DNA of 64,000 nucleotides from Persicitalea sp964500445 (GCA_964500445.1 CAZCOG010000035.1:1-64000), one strand, 5' to 3'. Counted from the first letter of the stretch, positions 34,638-44,068 are shown. Translations and numbers: made by a program. The notes: generated from the letters alone by a model not told the origin.

Positions 34638-34710
34638 TGATCCCGCTGGGATTCGAACCCAGGACCCATACATTAAAAGTGTATTGCTCTACCAGCTGAG
34701 CTACAGAATC
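34638..34710 (-). tRNA. tRNA-Lys (TTT), copy 2
   Basis: Identical body to copy 1 (TTT anticodon). The tail after the discriminator is CTA, so CCA is not encoded here. It is the first tRNA behind the minus-strand promoter at 34756-34787. Confidence 0.96.
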
Positions 34711-34755
34711 GAACAATTTGTTGGAGAGGAGCAGGCCTTTCCCGTAATTGCGATG

Positions 34756-34787
34756 CAAAATTAGAGTTCTTGCCTTTATTATGCAAA
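34756..34787 (-). promoter_or_regulatory. Promoter of the tRNA-Lys/Leu unit
   Basis: On the minus strand TTTG (34784-34787), 20-bp spacer, TAATTTTG (34756-34763): a full match to the Bacteroidota promoter pattern. The transcription start is expected near 34749, about 40 nt ahead of tRNA-Lys copy 2. The -33 element overlaps the ATG of the divergent BatE-like gene. Confidence 0.75.
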
Positions 34788-35515
34788 TGCTACGTAAGAA
34801 TTGCCTTATTTTTCTGATCCTTGTACTTGCTTCTTTATCCAATTTTCATTGGGTTTTCGGCGCAGGTTCAACTTTGCACGCTGCTGATTCTCTGTTCTCT
34901 ATAGGGCGTTTTGCGGAAGCAAATCGCCTGTACCAATCCCAGTATCAAAATGGCAAAAAATTTAATCCGAACTTACTGTTGAAACTGTCATTTTTGGCAG
35001 AGAAAGCTAATAATCCCGCTCGGAGCTTATACTATTTGAGCGTTCTGGCGATGAAACAACCGAACCGATCCCTGCTGGAAAAAATGAATCAAATAGCCAT
35101 TCAACAAAATTTGACGGGTTATGAATTTAATGATTTAAGTTATTTTTTAATTTTCTACCGCCGGTATGGAGGGTATATTCCTATTTTGCTGCTCACCTTA
35201 GGAATCTACGTGGTGGCAGTCATGGTTATCAAGGTAATTCGAAAAGAAAGAATTCAGAAGCGTCATAAGTGGACAACGGTTGCTTATTTGTTGGCATTAT
35301 TAGCATTGCTCAATGTTCCAGCCAACTATGAGTCAGGAGTTTTGAATAAACAATTGGTGCATATCAGAGCATTCCCATCTGCGGCAGCGCCAGTCATCGA
35401 GACGGTAGGGCAGGGGCACAAGCTAACCATCATTGGAAGTCGTGACCGTTGGAAGCGAGTGATTTGGAAAGGTAACATTGTATTCGTCCGGGATAGTGAC
35501 ATCTGGATTATTTAA
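34781..35515 (+). CDS. BatE-like TPR / SH3b membrane protein
   Basis: 244 residues: signal/anchor (LIFLILVLASLSNFHWVFGAG), a TPR-like helical part (LHAADSLFSIGRFAEANRLYQSQYQNG, NPARSLYYLSVLAMKQPN), two membrane helices (YIPILLLTLGIYVVAVMVI and WTTVAYLLALLALLNV), and a C-terminal SH3b-like domain (VHIRAFPSAAAPVIETVGQGHKLTIIGSRDRWKRV). The order resembles BatE of the aerotolerance cluster, but no batA-D genes are adjacent. The start is uncertain (34781 or 34787) because the region also holds the tRNA promoter on the other strand. Confidence 0.75.
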   Translation: MQMLRKNCLIFLILVLASLSNFHWVFGAGSTLHAADSLFSIGRFAEANRLYQSQYQNGKKFNPNLLLKLSFLAEKANNPARSLYYLSVLAMKQPNRSLLEKMNQIAIQQNLTGYEFNDLSYFLIFYRRYGGYIPILLLTLGIYVVAVMVIKVIRKERIQKRHKWTTVAYLLALLALLNVPANYESGVLNKQLVHIRAFPSAAAPVIETVGQGHKLTIIGSRDRWKRVIWKGNIVFVRDSDIWII

Positions 35516-35525
35516 ATTCCCGTAT

Positions 35526-35553
35526 TTTGTTTGATGATTTTACCCTAAATTTG
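35526..35553 (+). promoter_or_regulatory. Possible promoter upstream of the CHRD gene
   Basis: TAAATTTG at 35546-35553 fits the -7 consensus; a TTTG at 35526-35529 lies 16 bp upstream, shorter than the usual 19-20. The leader to the ATG would be about 95 nt. Confidence 0.35.
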
Positions 35554-35653
35554 TGAGTAATCAAGCGAGCCTGGTTTAATTTTCTTGTCGAGCTGGCACG
35601 ATTTTGAAAGATTATTGAAACATGTTTCAGCCTTTTTTTAACTAATTCATTTT

Positions 35654-36118
35654 ATGCAAAAGTCATTGAAAAAATTTACTGTAATAGTGATGGCCGCCCT
35701 GGTAACAGTTGGTTTGCAGTCATGCGAAATTGAGGGACCCGACCAAGACGACATCGTAAAATATCAGGCAACGATTAATAGTCAGAATACGGTACCTCGT
35801 AGTACTTCTTCTGCCCAAGGATCGGCATCACTTGAATACAATAAAAATACCCGGATGTTGACATATAATGTTACCTATCAGGGACTAACTCCAATTGCCG
35901 GACATATCCACAAGGCCCAACCCGCCTGGGAAACCGGACCGATCGTTATTCCATTCAGCAATGTTGGTACATCGCCCATTACCGGAAGTGTACAGCTGGA
36001 TAACGAACTGGAAACTCTGTTGCGACTGGGCAATCTTTACATAAATCTTCACACCACGCAGTATCCTGCCGGGGAAATCAGAGGACAAATATTACCCGTG
36101 CCTATCAACGAACCTTAA
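35654..36118 (+). CDS. CHRD-domain lipoprotein
   Basis: 154 residues: lipoprotein signal (VIVMAALVTVGLQSC, lipobox Cys) and one CHRD domain. CHRD marks are the start YQATINSQNTVPRSTSSAQGSASLEY, GHIHKAQPAWETGPIV in the middle and YINLHTTQYPAGEIRGQI at the end. Named after chordin; in bacteria such domains are exported and of unknown role, perhaps binding proteins or metals through the conserved His. It is monocistronic with a strong terminator. Confidence 0.9.
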   Translation: MQKSLKKFTVIVMAALVTVGLQSCEIEGPDQDDIVKYQATINSQNTVPRSTSSAQGSASLEYNKNTRMLTYNVTYQGLTPIAGHIHKAQPAWETGPIVIPFSNVGTSPITGSVQLDNELETLLRLGNLYINLHTTQYPAGEIRGQILPVPINEP

Positions 36119-36148
36119 TAGAATCAGGAATTATATTGATTTTTTGGT

Positions 36149-36184
36149 AAAAGGGTAGTTAACCATTTGGTTAACTACCCTTTT
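36149..36184. terminator. Bidirectional terminator after the CHRD gene
   Basis: 16-bp stem AAAAGGGTAGTTAACC / GGTTAACTACCCTTTT, loop ATTT. Its last base overlaps the stop codon of the convergent T9SS protein gene. Confidence 0.9.
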
Positions 36185-38397
36185 TATTTAAGCAAAGTGA
36201 TAGTACCTTTATATGAGTTGAGAGTGTACCTAATCTGGTAGAAATAGGTACCTGAGGAAGCATCATCCGGGCACCAATTGAAATTGCGATCGCGGGTGTA
36301 AAAAACTCGGGTACCCCAGCGGTTAAAAATGGATACCTCTTCAAAACGCTGGATACAATTATCAAAGGGTAAGCCCGAGCCCGAAAAACAATCGTTTTTT
36401 CCATCCTGATTTGGGGTGACGACGTTTGGCAAATTCAGGATAGCGTCAGAGATAACATCCTTAATCAGTAAATAGATTGTTGAAGAATCACGCGCTGCCA
36501 AACAGCTTTTATCTTCGCTGATAAAGTCGATGGTGAAAAGCTTTTCTGATCGCCCCGTAAGCATTGAGCAATCAGGGGTCCAGCCAAAGCCACTTGAAAG
36601 CTGCCGGGTTCCTATCTTGTTCAAAAAGTCCATTTTTATATCTGCCAAGTCGAAACCACGCCCCAGTCCAAAAAGCGAAAGCTGCGCGGTGTCAGGATCG
36701 TTAGCAATTACGTCGAAAAATACCGATACGGGATCGGCAGCATTGAGTAGGATAGTGATTGTGTCACTTGCAGCGGTGGTACGGATACTGGGTGGATTAT
36801 TCAATGAATTCTGAACTATAAAATAAATAGTCAGAACATCTGACTTAGAATTTATACCGCAGCGAAGATCTGTCAATTTGAATTCTACGGCTAACGTATC
36901 CAACACATTGAGCGTGCAGGGAGGTTTCCAGGAAAAATTCTGGGAAATAATACCACGTCCGGCTATTGACGGGAACACGAAGCCGTATTTCGTTAACTCA
37001 AAACCTTTACCTGAGGCTGAAAGCAAAATGCTATCTTGGTCGATATCCTTTCCAAGAACTTCGAAGCTTATATGTTGATCAGGTAATGCATCAACGTAAA
37101 CCGAGGAAAGTGAAGAACTGAGAACAGGCGGCGTATTGGTTGCCGACTCCCGATAAATAAAAAGGCTCAATGTGTCCGTAAGTGGAACCGGACAGCTTTC
37201 GTCTTCGGCAATCAGTTCAATTTTAATAGGGCGGTTATCATCAGTTTCAAAGCATTCTTCCAGGCAAAATTGAAAAGTCAGGGTGTCATTACTCTTTTGA
37301 GTTCGAAATTCTGCAGGCAAAAGGTAGAAATCCTTTCGATTGCTATTGACAACCACGCCCTTCAGTCTTATGAGTTGATTGAAATTCGGGTCGGTTACCT
37401 TGATGGTAAAACAGGCAGAATCACTACGCGCTAATCGCACGATACTATTATTGTGAAGTATTTCTTTTCGTGAGTTTTCAAGAGCTAGGATTTTTGGTGG
37501 AAAAGCTTCGAAGCAATCTATAACCTTGATTTGAAAATCACGGGAAACAGAGCCAATTTTCTTCCCCGAACGGTATTCATTCACCGTGACCGAAAATACA
37601 TATAACCCTAACTGAGAGGCGGTAAATGACAATCGACCTGTCTGTGCATCGACGCGCAATGGCCTGGAGCCGGGAATCACATTGGCTAATGAAATTCCAT
37701 TTGACCAGGACACAACCGGATAATTGCTGGATCCGATCGCTTGAGGACTTGGTTGGGCACGATTACTATAACCTGTTACAGGGGTAGTAAGGGTATATAC
37801 CAGACTGTCTCTATCGGCATCAGTCGCGCTGAAGTCCAGATAGTAGTCTGCATTGAGACAAGCATAATCACCTTGTATTTCCCGAAATTCCGGCGAAGAA
37901 TTAATAAATCGGTCGCCGTCTTTTACCAAAGGAGGAAAAAAAATTAAAAATAAACTTCCGACATCACCCGGCGTTTGAATATTGTCAATCACGTTGTTCC
38001 GGCAGCAGCGATCCCAAACAATATAGTATCCTTCGGGATCACTGAAGTCGAGAGGATTGAGCTGGACATCCATCATATAAGAAATCAGAAGTGTACGCAA
38101 ACCGGAAATCCCGCATTGTGGATTGACGTAGGTTATGCTTTTTCGTTCTACTTTTGGGACTTGAACTGAACTGATCCGCCGGTTATTCGATTTTTGGAAA
38201 ATATATAGAGTGACCGTTGGATCCTCGGCTAGTGGAATCCCATTAATCTCGTCGAAGTAAAGATTTAGCCCAAGGCGGTGCGAAGCGGAGATATCGGCAA
38301 GCGATTTAAAAACCAGCTCACCGCCTACTATATGAGAGGCGGTAGCACAGAAAGAAGAAAAAATCATAAGTATTAGGGTCAATAGATTTTTTCTCAT
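36184..38397 (-). CDS. Large exported protein with gliding-motility (type B) T9SS C-terminal domain
   Basis: 737 residues with a Sec signal (MRKNLLTLILMIFSSFCATASH). The body holds repeated cadherin/Ig-like beta segments with DPD and NDPDT turns (AFPPKILALE..., VFFDVIANDPDTAQLS). The last ~85 residues form the type B sorting domain: LPNVVTPNQDGKNDCF, VSIFNRWGTRVFYTR, SSGTYFYQIRYT. It should cross the outer membrane through the type IX secretion system and stay at the surface or be released. Repeats in the middle suggest an adhesin-like role, which is inference. Confidence 0.88.
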   Translation of the reverse strand: MRKNLLTLILMIFSSFCATASHIVGGELVFKSLADISASHRLGLNLYFDEINGIPLAEDPTVTLYIFQKSNNRRISSVQVPKVERKSITYVNPQCGISGLRTLLISYMMDVQLNPLDFSDPEGYYIVWDRCCRNNVIDNIQTPGDVGSLFLIFFPPLVKDGDRFINSSPEFREIQGDYACLNADYYLDFSATDADRDSLVYTLTTPVTGYSNRAQPSPQAIGSSNYPVVSWSNGISLANVIPGSRPLRVDAQTGRLSFTASQLGLYVFSVTVNEYRSGKKIGSVSRDFQIKVIDCFEAFPPKILALENSRKEILHNNSIVRLARSDSACFTIKVTDPNFNQLIRLKGVVVNSNRKDFYLLPAEFRTQKSNDTLTFQFCLEECFETDDNRPIKIELIAEDESCPVPLTDTLSLFIYRESATNTPPVLSSSLSSVYVDALPDQHISFEVLGKDIDQDSILLSASGKGFELTKYGFVFPSIAGRGIISQNFSWKPPCTLNVLDTLAVEFKLTDLRCGINSKSDVLTIYFIVQNSLNNPPSIRTTAASDTITILLNAADPVSVFFDVIANDPDTAQLSLFGLGRGFDLADIKMDFLNKIGTRQLSSGFGWTPDCSMLTGRSEKLFTIDFISEDKSCLAARDSSTIYLLIKDVISDAILNLPNVVTPNQDGKNDCFSGSGLPFDNCIQRFEEVSIFNRWGTRVFYTRDRNFNWCPDDASSGTYFYQIRYTLNSYKGTITLLK

Positions 38398-38428
38398 GTT
38401 TACTATTTTTTAATCTGATAATCCATCC

Positions 38429-39829
38429 ATGCCTAGCAACAAAAGGTACGAAAATATTACAATTACTGATTTCGCAGCTGAAGGAAAGTGTATATATAAA
38501 TCGGAAGACGGCGTAATTTTTATCCAGGGACACGTAGCGCCTGGCGATGTAGTAGATATTGAAGTGGTTCGCCGTAAGAAAAAGATGGGTGAGGCTATTG
38601 TTACAAAGTTTCATTCATACTCTAACCTGCGAGCAGAACCTTTCTGCCAACATTTCGAGGTTTGTGGAGGTTGTCGATGGCAACACATTGACTATTCGGA
38701 ACAACTAAAATTCAAGCAAAAACAAGTCCGGGATCATTTTGAGCGTATAGGAAAGATTAAAGGAGTAGCGTACGAACCAATTGTTGCCGCCGAAACCCAG
38801 CGGTATTACCGCAATAAATTGGAATATACTTTTTCGAACTATCGTTGGTTGACTGCCGATGATATGAATTCGGAGAAGGAATTTTCTCGAAATGCACTGG
38901 GCTATCACGTCCCGAAACGCTTCGACAGGATATTTCAGGTTGAGAAATGCCATTTACAACCTGATCCTTCGAATAAAATCCGGAATGCCTTGTACCAATT
39001 TTCTGAGGAAAAAGGATATGTCTTCTACAATATCAAAACGAATGTGGGAATGATGCGAAACGTTATCATCCGCACATCGAATTCGGGAGATGTTCTGGTG
39101 ATTGTTCAGTTTGCAGAACCACAAAAGAAGGTTATTGAAGAAGTAATGGAGTTTCTGAAAACAAGGTTTCCCGAGATTACTTCACTAAACTATATTATTA
39201 ATCAGAAAGGGAATGACTCTTATCAGGACCAAGAGGTCATTCACTATGCGGGCGACCAATATATCCGCGAAACCATGGAGGATCTTATTTTCATGGTAGG
39301 GCCTAAGTCCTTCTATCAGACAAACTCGCAGCAGGCCTACGAGCTTTATAAAGTAACCCGCAATTATGCCGAGCTTACCGGTTCAGAGACAGTGTTCGAT
39401 CTTTATACCGGAACGGGGACAATCGCCAATTTCGTAGCCAGAAATGCGAGAAAAGTTATTGGGGTGGAATTTGTGGAAGAGGCCATAGCAGATGCCCGAA
39501 AAAATTCTGAACTGAATGGTATCCAAAATACTGAATTCTTTGCCGGAGATATGAAAAGGGTACTTAACGCTGATTTTATTGCAGAGCATGGCAAACCCGA
39601 CGTAATCATTACTGACCCTCCGCGCGCTGGCATGGATTCCGCAGTAATAGGGACTATTCTCGCGGCTGAACCAAAACGTGTTGTGTATGTGAGCTGTAAT
39701 ACTGCCACTCAGGCGAGAGATCTTGACTTGTTATCCGAAAAGTACCAGGTAGTCAAAGCCCAGCCGGTAGATATGTTTCCGCATACCCATCATGTGGAGA
39801 ATGTGGCTTTATTGGCATTAAAGCAGTAA
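38429..39829 (+). CDS. rlmD: 23S rRNA (uracil1939-C5)-methyltransferase RlmD
   Basis: 466 residues: an N-terminal TRAM domain (ITITDFAAEGKCIYKSEDGVIFIQGHVAPGDVVDIEVV), an Fe-S Cys cluster (CQHFEVCGGCRWQHIDY), and a SAM-dependent methyltransferase domain (FDLYTGTGTIANFVA, DPPRAGMD and YVSCNTATQARDL with the catalytic Cys). This matches RlmD/RumA. The start lies 31 bp from the divergent T9SS protein gene. Confidence 0.93.
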   Translation: MPSNKRYENITITDFAAEGKCIYKSEDGVIFIQGHVAPGDVVDIEVVRRKKKMGEAIVTKFHSYSNLRAEPFCQHFEVCGGCRWQHIDYSEQLKFKQKQVRDHFERIGKIKGVAYEPIVAAETQRYYRNKLEYTFSNYRWLTADDMNSEKEFSRNALGYHVPKRFDRIFQVEKCHLQPDPSNKIRNALYQFSEEKGYVFYNIKTNVGMMRNVIIRTSNSGDVLVIVQFAEPQKKVIEEVMEFLKTRFPEITSLNYIINQKGNDSYQDQEVIHYAGDQYIRETMEDLIFMVGPKSFYQTNSQQAYELYKVTRNYAELTGSETVFDLYTGTGTIANFVARNARKVIGVEFVEEAIADARKNSELNGIQNTEFFAGDMKRVLNADFIAEHGKPDVIITDPPRAGMDSAVIGTILAAEPKRVVYVSCNTATQARDLDLLSEKYQVVKAQPVDMFPHTHHVENVALLALKQ

Positions 39830-39901
39830 AAAAGACTTAAAATTTTAATCTGATCCGAAAGAGTAGATTGGCAGTAGACTATTATGGCTTGTCTTGAATA
39901 T

Positions 39902-39935
39902 GAGCCGCCAAAACCCTTCATTAGAAGGGCGGCTC
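39902..39935. terminator. Hairpin overlapping the dnaB stop codon
   Basis: GAGCCG (39902-39907) pairs with CGGCTC (39930-39935) and CCCTTC (39914-39919) with GAAGGG (39924-39929), loop ATTA. The stop codon TAA of dnaB lies in the loop. No long T-run follows on either strand, so termination strength is uncertain. Confidence 0.45.
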
Positions 39936-41567
39936 TTCACTTGGGCCTTTAAATTCAAAGTTTGAGCGGTCATTCGCTTTACTTTTGAATACCACAGGGT
40001 CCGCTTTATTTCTTTCAAAGTTAGGTATTGATTCTATACTAGAAGGAGGTAAAGCTTGTATTGAACCTGGTGGGAGTGCTTGAGCCGAAGAACCTGTCAG
40101 CATTCTATCAGTATTTGCGTAGAACGTATCTAAATCCGTGAATTTCGTGTATTTACCAATAAAGCGCAGCTGAACAGTATCAAGTGAACCACCGCGGTTT
40201 TTGGCTATAATCACTTCTCCTATGCCAGCAACGGAATTGCCCGTATCATCCGCTGTGATGCCGTAGTATTCCGGACGGTAGAGGAATAGTACCATATCGG
40301 CATCCTGCTCAATAGATCCTGATTCACGAAGATCTGAAAGTTGCGGACGTTTTTCGCCACCCCGGGTTTCCACCGCTCTGCTCAACTGGGAAAGCGCGAT
40401 TACCGGTACATCCAGTTCTTTTGCCAGATTTTTCAGGGAACGAGATATCGAAGCAATTTCCTGTTCCCGATTGCCACCTGCTTTGCCGCTGCTATCTCCG
40501 GTCATCAATTGCAGATAATCAATGACTATCATCTCAATGTCGTGCTGTGCTTTCAAGCGGCGACATTTTGCCCGCAGTTCGAGAATGGATAGCGCAGGAG
40601 TATCATCTATATAAATAGGGGCGTTAGTTAGGCCACTGATACGGTGGTGAATCTGCGCCCATTCATGCGGCGCAAGATTACCTTTCCTTATTTTTTCACT
40701 ATCGATTTCGGCCTCGGCTGAAATTAAGCGATTGACTAACTGCACCGAAGACATCTCCAGCGAGAATATGGCAACGGGTTTCTGGAATTCCACGGCCGCG
40801 TTCCTGAGGGCAGAAACTACAAAAGCAGTTTTCCCCATACCAGGCCGGGCGGCCAGAATGGTCAATTCTGTCTTCTGCCAGCCGGAGGTAAGACGGTCCA
40901 AACTGGTAAAGCCTGATGGAACTCCTGTTAGTCCGTCCTGATTATTTTTCTTCTGATCGAGTTCTTCAAGTGCCTGCCGCATGAGGGCTCCCATATCAGC
41001 GTAGTTCTTCTTGATATTCGACTCCGAAATCTGAAAGAGGGCCTGCTCAGTTTTATCCAATAACTTGAAGACATCAGTAGTATCTTCAAAAGCCTCCTTC
41101 TGGATTTCGGAAGAAATGGCGATTAATTCGCGCTTGATGGACGCCTGGGAAATGATCCGGGCATGGTACTCGATGTTGGCCGCCGAATTGACCTTGGAAG
41201 TAAGCTCGGTAATAAATGCCGCCCCACCGATCAAATCCAGCTCCCCCGTACTCCGTAATTTGGAAGTTACAGTAAGCAGGTCAATGGGTTCGGAGTTGAC
41301 GAACAGATTAATGATTGCACTGTAAATCCTCTGGTGGGATTCTTTATAAAAACTATCAGGTTTCAGAATATCCGCTACCGTAGAGAGGGCATCCTTCTCG
41401 ATCATCAGAGCGCCAAGTACTGCTTCCTCCATATCGGTTGCCTGGGGAGGTAGTTTTCCCATGCCGGCATTTCCCTGGTCACCACCAAGTAGTCGGTTGG
41501 TGCGTCGGGCAGCCGGGGCAGAGTTGCTTTGATTTTTCAGGAAATTGAAGGGGCGATCGGTATCCAT
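39921..41567 (-). CDS. dnaB: Replicative DNA helicase DnaB
   Basis: Hexameric helicase that unwinds DNA at the replication fork. 548 residues. The N-terminal domain starts PPQATDMEEAVLGALMIEKDALS; Walker A is AARPGMGKTAFVVSA, Walker B IEMIVIDYLQLM, and SDLRESGSIEQDADMVLFLYRPEYYG is the C-terminal signature. No intein is present. The ATG at 41567 is chosen over an in-frame TTG at 41579. The C-terminal tail holds a short imperfect repeat (QALPPGSIQALPPSSI), likely disordered and absent from the conserved core. Confidence 0.97.
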   Translation of the reverse strand: MDTDRPFNFLKNQSNSAPAARRTNRLLGGDQGNAGMGKLPPQATDMEEAVLGALMIEKDALSTVADILKPDSFYKESHQRIYSAIINLFVNSEPIDLLTVTSKLRSTGELDLIGGAAFITELTSKVNSAANIEYHARIISQASIKRELIAISSEIQKEAFEDTTDVFKLLDKTEQALFQISESNIKKNYADMGALMRQALEELDQKKNNQDGLTGVPSGFTSLDRLTSGWQKTELTILAARPGMGKTAFVVSALRNAAVEFQKPVAIFSLEMSSVQLVNRLISAEAEIDSEKIRKGNLAPHEWAQIHHRISGLTNAPIYIDDTPALSILELRAKCRRLKAQHDIEMIVIDYLQLMTGDSSGKAGGNREQEIASISRSLKNLAKELDVPVIALSQLSRAVETRGGEKRPQLSDLRESGSIEQDADMVLFLYRPEYYGITADDTGNSVAGIGEVIIAKNRGGSLDTVQLRFIGKYTKFTDLDTFYANTDRMLTGSSAQALPPGSIQALPPSSIESIPNFERNKADPVVFKSKANDRSNFEFKGPSEEPPF

Positions 41568-41798
41568 AGATGAATACAATATTACGAATTGCGGAGGAGG
41601 ATGAAAAGAGGTGGTGTGAAGTATTTTTTTAATACTTAATACCCTTCCTTGATTATTAGGAGGTTGAACCCAGGATATTTATTTAACGTTGGTAGATTTA
41701 AATATTTCCAGAAAATTGGGGGCTTAACTTTGCGGCTATTCGGAATTTTATCCCTAAATTTTCTCTTAAATTCATCCATCCATTAAATTTTTAACCAT

Positions 41799-42761
41799 TT
41801 GGTAGAAAAAGTAATAACCCTTGACGATGTGTCGCTCGTTGACTTTCTGGGCGTTCACAACTCCAACATCCGCGAGGTAGCGGCTGCTTTCCCTGAAAGC
41901 AAAATCCTCTCACGTGGTAACGAAATCAGGATTCAGGGAACAGCTCCCGAGATAGTTAAAATCACAGATGTTTTAGATTCTCTGTTAGCCCATTACCAAA
42001 AATATGGTAGGGTAACGAATGACAATGTGGTGCGCTACCTGAACGGACATCTGAGTATCAGCACCAAGCCCGCCAAAAATGCCAAGGAACTGGACGACCC
42101 CGACGTAATTATTTATGGTAATAAGGGCGTGGTGGTAAAAGCCAAAACGCTCAATCAAAAAAAATTGGTGGAAGCGGCCAACAACCACGATCTGGTGTTT
42201 GCAGTTGGACCCGCCGGTACAGGTAAAACCTATACAGCTGTTGCGATGGCCGTCAGAGCGCTGAAAAACCGGGAAGTCAAGAAAATTATAATTACACGGC
42301 CCGCTGTTGAGGCAGGAGAAAATTTAGGTTTTTTACCCGGAGACCTTACTGAAAAGATAGATCCTTATCTGCGGCCCATCTATGATGCGCTGGACGATAT
42401 GATTGCGCCCGAAAAGCTGAAATTTTATCAGGACAATCGCATTGTCGAAATTGCTCCGCTGGCTTACATGCGCGGACGAACGCTGAACAATGCATTTATT
42501 TTGCTGGACGAGGCTCAGAATACTACTCCCATGCAAATGAAAATGTTCCTGACCCGGATGGGGCCAAGCTCAAAGGCGATCATTACAGGCGACAAGTCGC
42601 AGGTGGATCTGCCCAGAAACCACAAATCAGGCCTGATTGAATCATTACGAGTACTTGAAGGAATCAAAGGTATTGCCTTCGTGGAGCTGGATGGGACAGA
42701 TGTCGTGCGACATCGATTGGTGAAGGATATTTTGGCAGCTTATGAGAAACACGAACAGTAG
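41799..42761 (+). CDS. phoH: PhoH-like ATPase
   Basis: 320-residue P-loop ATPase of the PhoH/YbeZ family, linked to RNA and ribosome metabolism. An N-terminal KH-like region (about 20-80) precedes Walker A GPAGTGKT (137-144) and Walker B AFILLDEAQNTTP. LTRMGPSSKAIITGDKSQVDLP carries the sensor Arg region. The start is TTG; no in-frame ATG is near. TAACTTTG at 41725-41732 is a perfect -7 element, but no matching TTTG lies at 20 bp. The 3' end overlaps the M43 protease gene by 20 nt. Confidence 0.94.
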   Translation: MVEKVITLDDVSLVDFLGVHNSNIREVAAAFPESKILSRGNEIRIQGTAPEIVKITDVLDSLLAHYQKYGRVTNDNVVRYLNGHLSISTKPAKNAKELDDPDVIIYGNKGVVVKAKTLNQKKLVEAANNHDLVFAVGPAGTGKTYTAVAMAVRALKNREVKKIIITRPAVEAGENLGFLPGDLTEKIDPYLRPIYDALDDMIAPEKLKFYQDNRIVEIAPLAYMRGRTLNNAFILLDEAQNTTPMQMKMFLTRMGPSSKAIITGDKSQVDLPRNHKSGLIESLRVLEGIKGIAFVELDGTDVVRHRLVKDILAAYEKHEQ

Positions 42762-44064
42762 GGCGGCGCTAGTCGCTCTACTTTTTTATTTTTATACACT
42801 TGGGCTGGTAAATGCCCAAGTACCTGACTCAGAATTGAATCGTTGTGCCACCGTAGAGCGCGATGAATTAAAAGGTAGGCTGAATCCTGATTGGTTGACG
42901 AAGCGCACTCAAATGGAACGCTTGATTCAGGATTACATGCAAGAGCACAAAAATCTACGAACTACTGCCGATGATATTATTCGTATTCCTGTGGTGGTAC
43001 ACGTTATCCATGACCAGGACGAGAATTCAATCGGCGGACTGAATAATCCGAATATTTCGGAAGAGCAAATTCGCTCGCAAATTGAGGTGTTGAACGAAGA
43101 TTACAATAGAATTCCCAATACGCTGGGCTTCAATACAAATCCCGTAGGAGCCTCCGCGAAGATTGAATTTTACCTGGCAGATTACGATCCCGATGGACGC
43201 TTTACAACCGGAATCACACGGCACCGCTATACGACAAAAACAAGTTTTAATCCCTTCTCTGACGATCTTTTACTTGCCAATATTGCCTACTGGCCTTCTG
43301 ATAAGTACCTTAACATCTGGACATGCCGCCTGACGAACAGCTACCTGGGACTTGCGCAATTCCCTGCCACCGATAAAGTCGAGGGACTGGATACGGCAAA
43401 TGAAGCCAATGAGCTTACCGACGGAGTTATTATTGATTACCGGTATTTTGGTAAGAAAACCGGGGCCATCACCAGTCGGATTTACAACCTGGGTCGTACC
43501 ACTACTCATGAGGTGGCGCACTGGCTGGGACTCATCCATACCTGGGGGGATACTGATTGTGGTACTGACTACTGCCCAGATACTCCGACTATTGAAGGCC
43601 CTAACCGAACTACTGTCTGCCAGGAAAAATTCTCCAATTGCTTTGGTATCCGAACCCGTAATATGATCGAGAACTATCTGGACTACTCCCCGGATTCTTG
43701 CATGAATATTTTTACAAAAGACCAGGTTGCCAGGATGAGGGCAGTGCTGGAGCTTAGCCCGCGGCGCGCCCGAATGGTGGAGTTTGGTAAAGAGGGCCGG
43801 TTAGACCCGGCCAATAATCTGACCGTAGAAATTTACCCAAACCCTGCCGAATCGGATTTGAACGTCAACGTGCGATTTCTTGGTTTTCAGAATTTTACAT
43901 ACAATATTTTCGACTTGAATGGCCGTCAAATCGCTACTGACATGTTTCGCAATGTATATAGTCGCAGGCTTCAGCTGGATGTAAGTCTACTACCACCTGG
44001 GATATATATATTTCGCGTGGTAACAGATATGGAAACAGTAACTCAGCGCTTTTTCGTTAAATGA
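42742..44064 (+). CDS. Secreted M43 (pappalysin-like) metalloprotease with T9SS tail
   Basis: 440 residues: signal peptide (LFYFYTLGLVNAQ), an N-terminal region with RIPVVVHVIHDQ, and the metzincin zinc motif HEVAHWLGLIH (His256, Glu257, His260, His266) with the partner region NMIENYLDYSPDSCMNIFTKDQ (Met-turn). The last ~80 residues (TVEIYPNPAESDLNVNV..., GIYIFRVVTDMETVTQRFFVK) form a type A (Por secretion) sorting domain. It is expected to be secreted by T9SS and to hydrolyse extracellular proteins. The start overlaps phoH; comEC follows after 4 bp. Confidence 0.9.
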   Translation: MRNTNSRAALVALLFYFYTLGLVNAQVPDSELNRCATVERDELKGRLNPDWLTKRTQMERLIQDYMQEHKNLRTTADDIIRIPVVVHVIHDQDENSIGGLNNPNISEEQIRSQIEVLNEDYNRIPNTLGFNTNPVGASAKIEFYLADYDPDGRFTTGITRHRYTTKTSFNPFSDDLLLANIAYWPSDKYLNIWTCRLTNSYLGLAQFPATDKVEGLDTANEANELTDGVIIDYRYFGKKTGAITSRIYNLGRTTTHEVAHWLGLIHTWGDTDCGTDYCPDTPTIEGPNRTTVCQEKFSNCFGIRTRNMIENYLDYSPDSCMNIFTKDQVARMRAVLELSPRRARMVEFGKEGRLDPANNLTVEIYPNPAESDLNVNVRFLGFQNFTYNIFDLNGRQIATDMFRNVYSRRLQLDVSLLPPGIYIFRVVTDMETVTQRFFVK

Positions 44065-44068
44065 CCTT

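Noticed and set aside
34298..34710. tRNA cluster as an integration site for a mobile element
   Set aside because: No integrase, direct repeats or foreign genes were seen on either side.
36149..36184. Inverted repeat as an insertion-sequence end
   Set aside because: It sits between convergent stops with T-runs on both sides and no transposase is nearby; it is a terminator.
40081..40300. Intein or insertion in dnaB
   Set aside because: The reading frame runs without a long insert and all helicase motifs have normal spacing.
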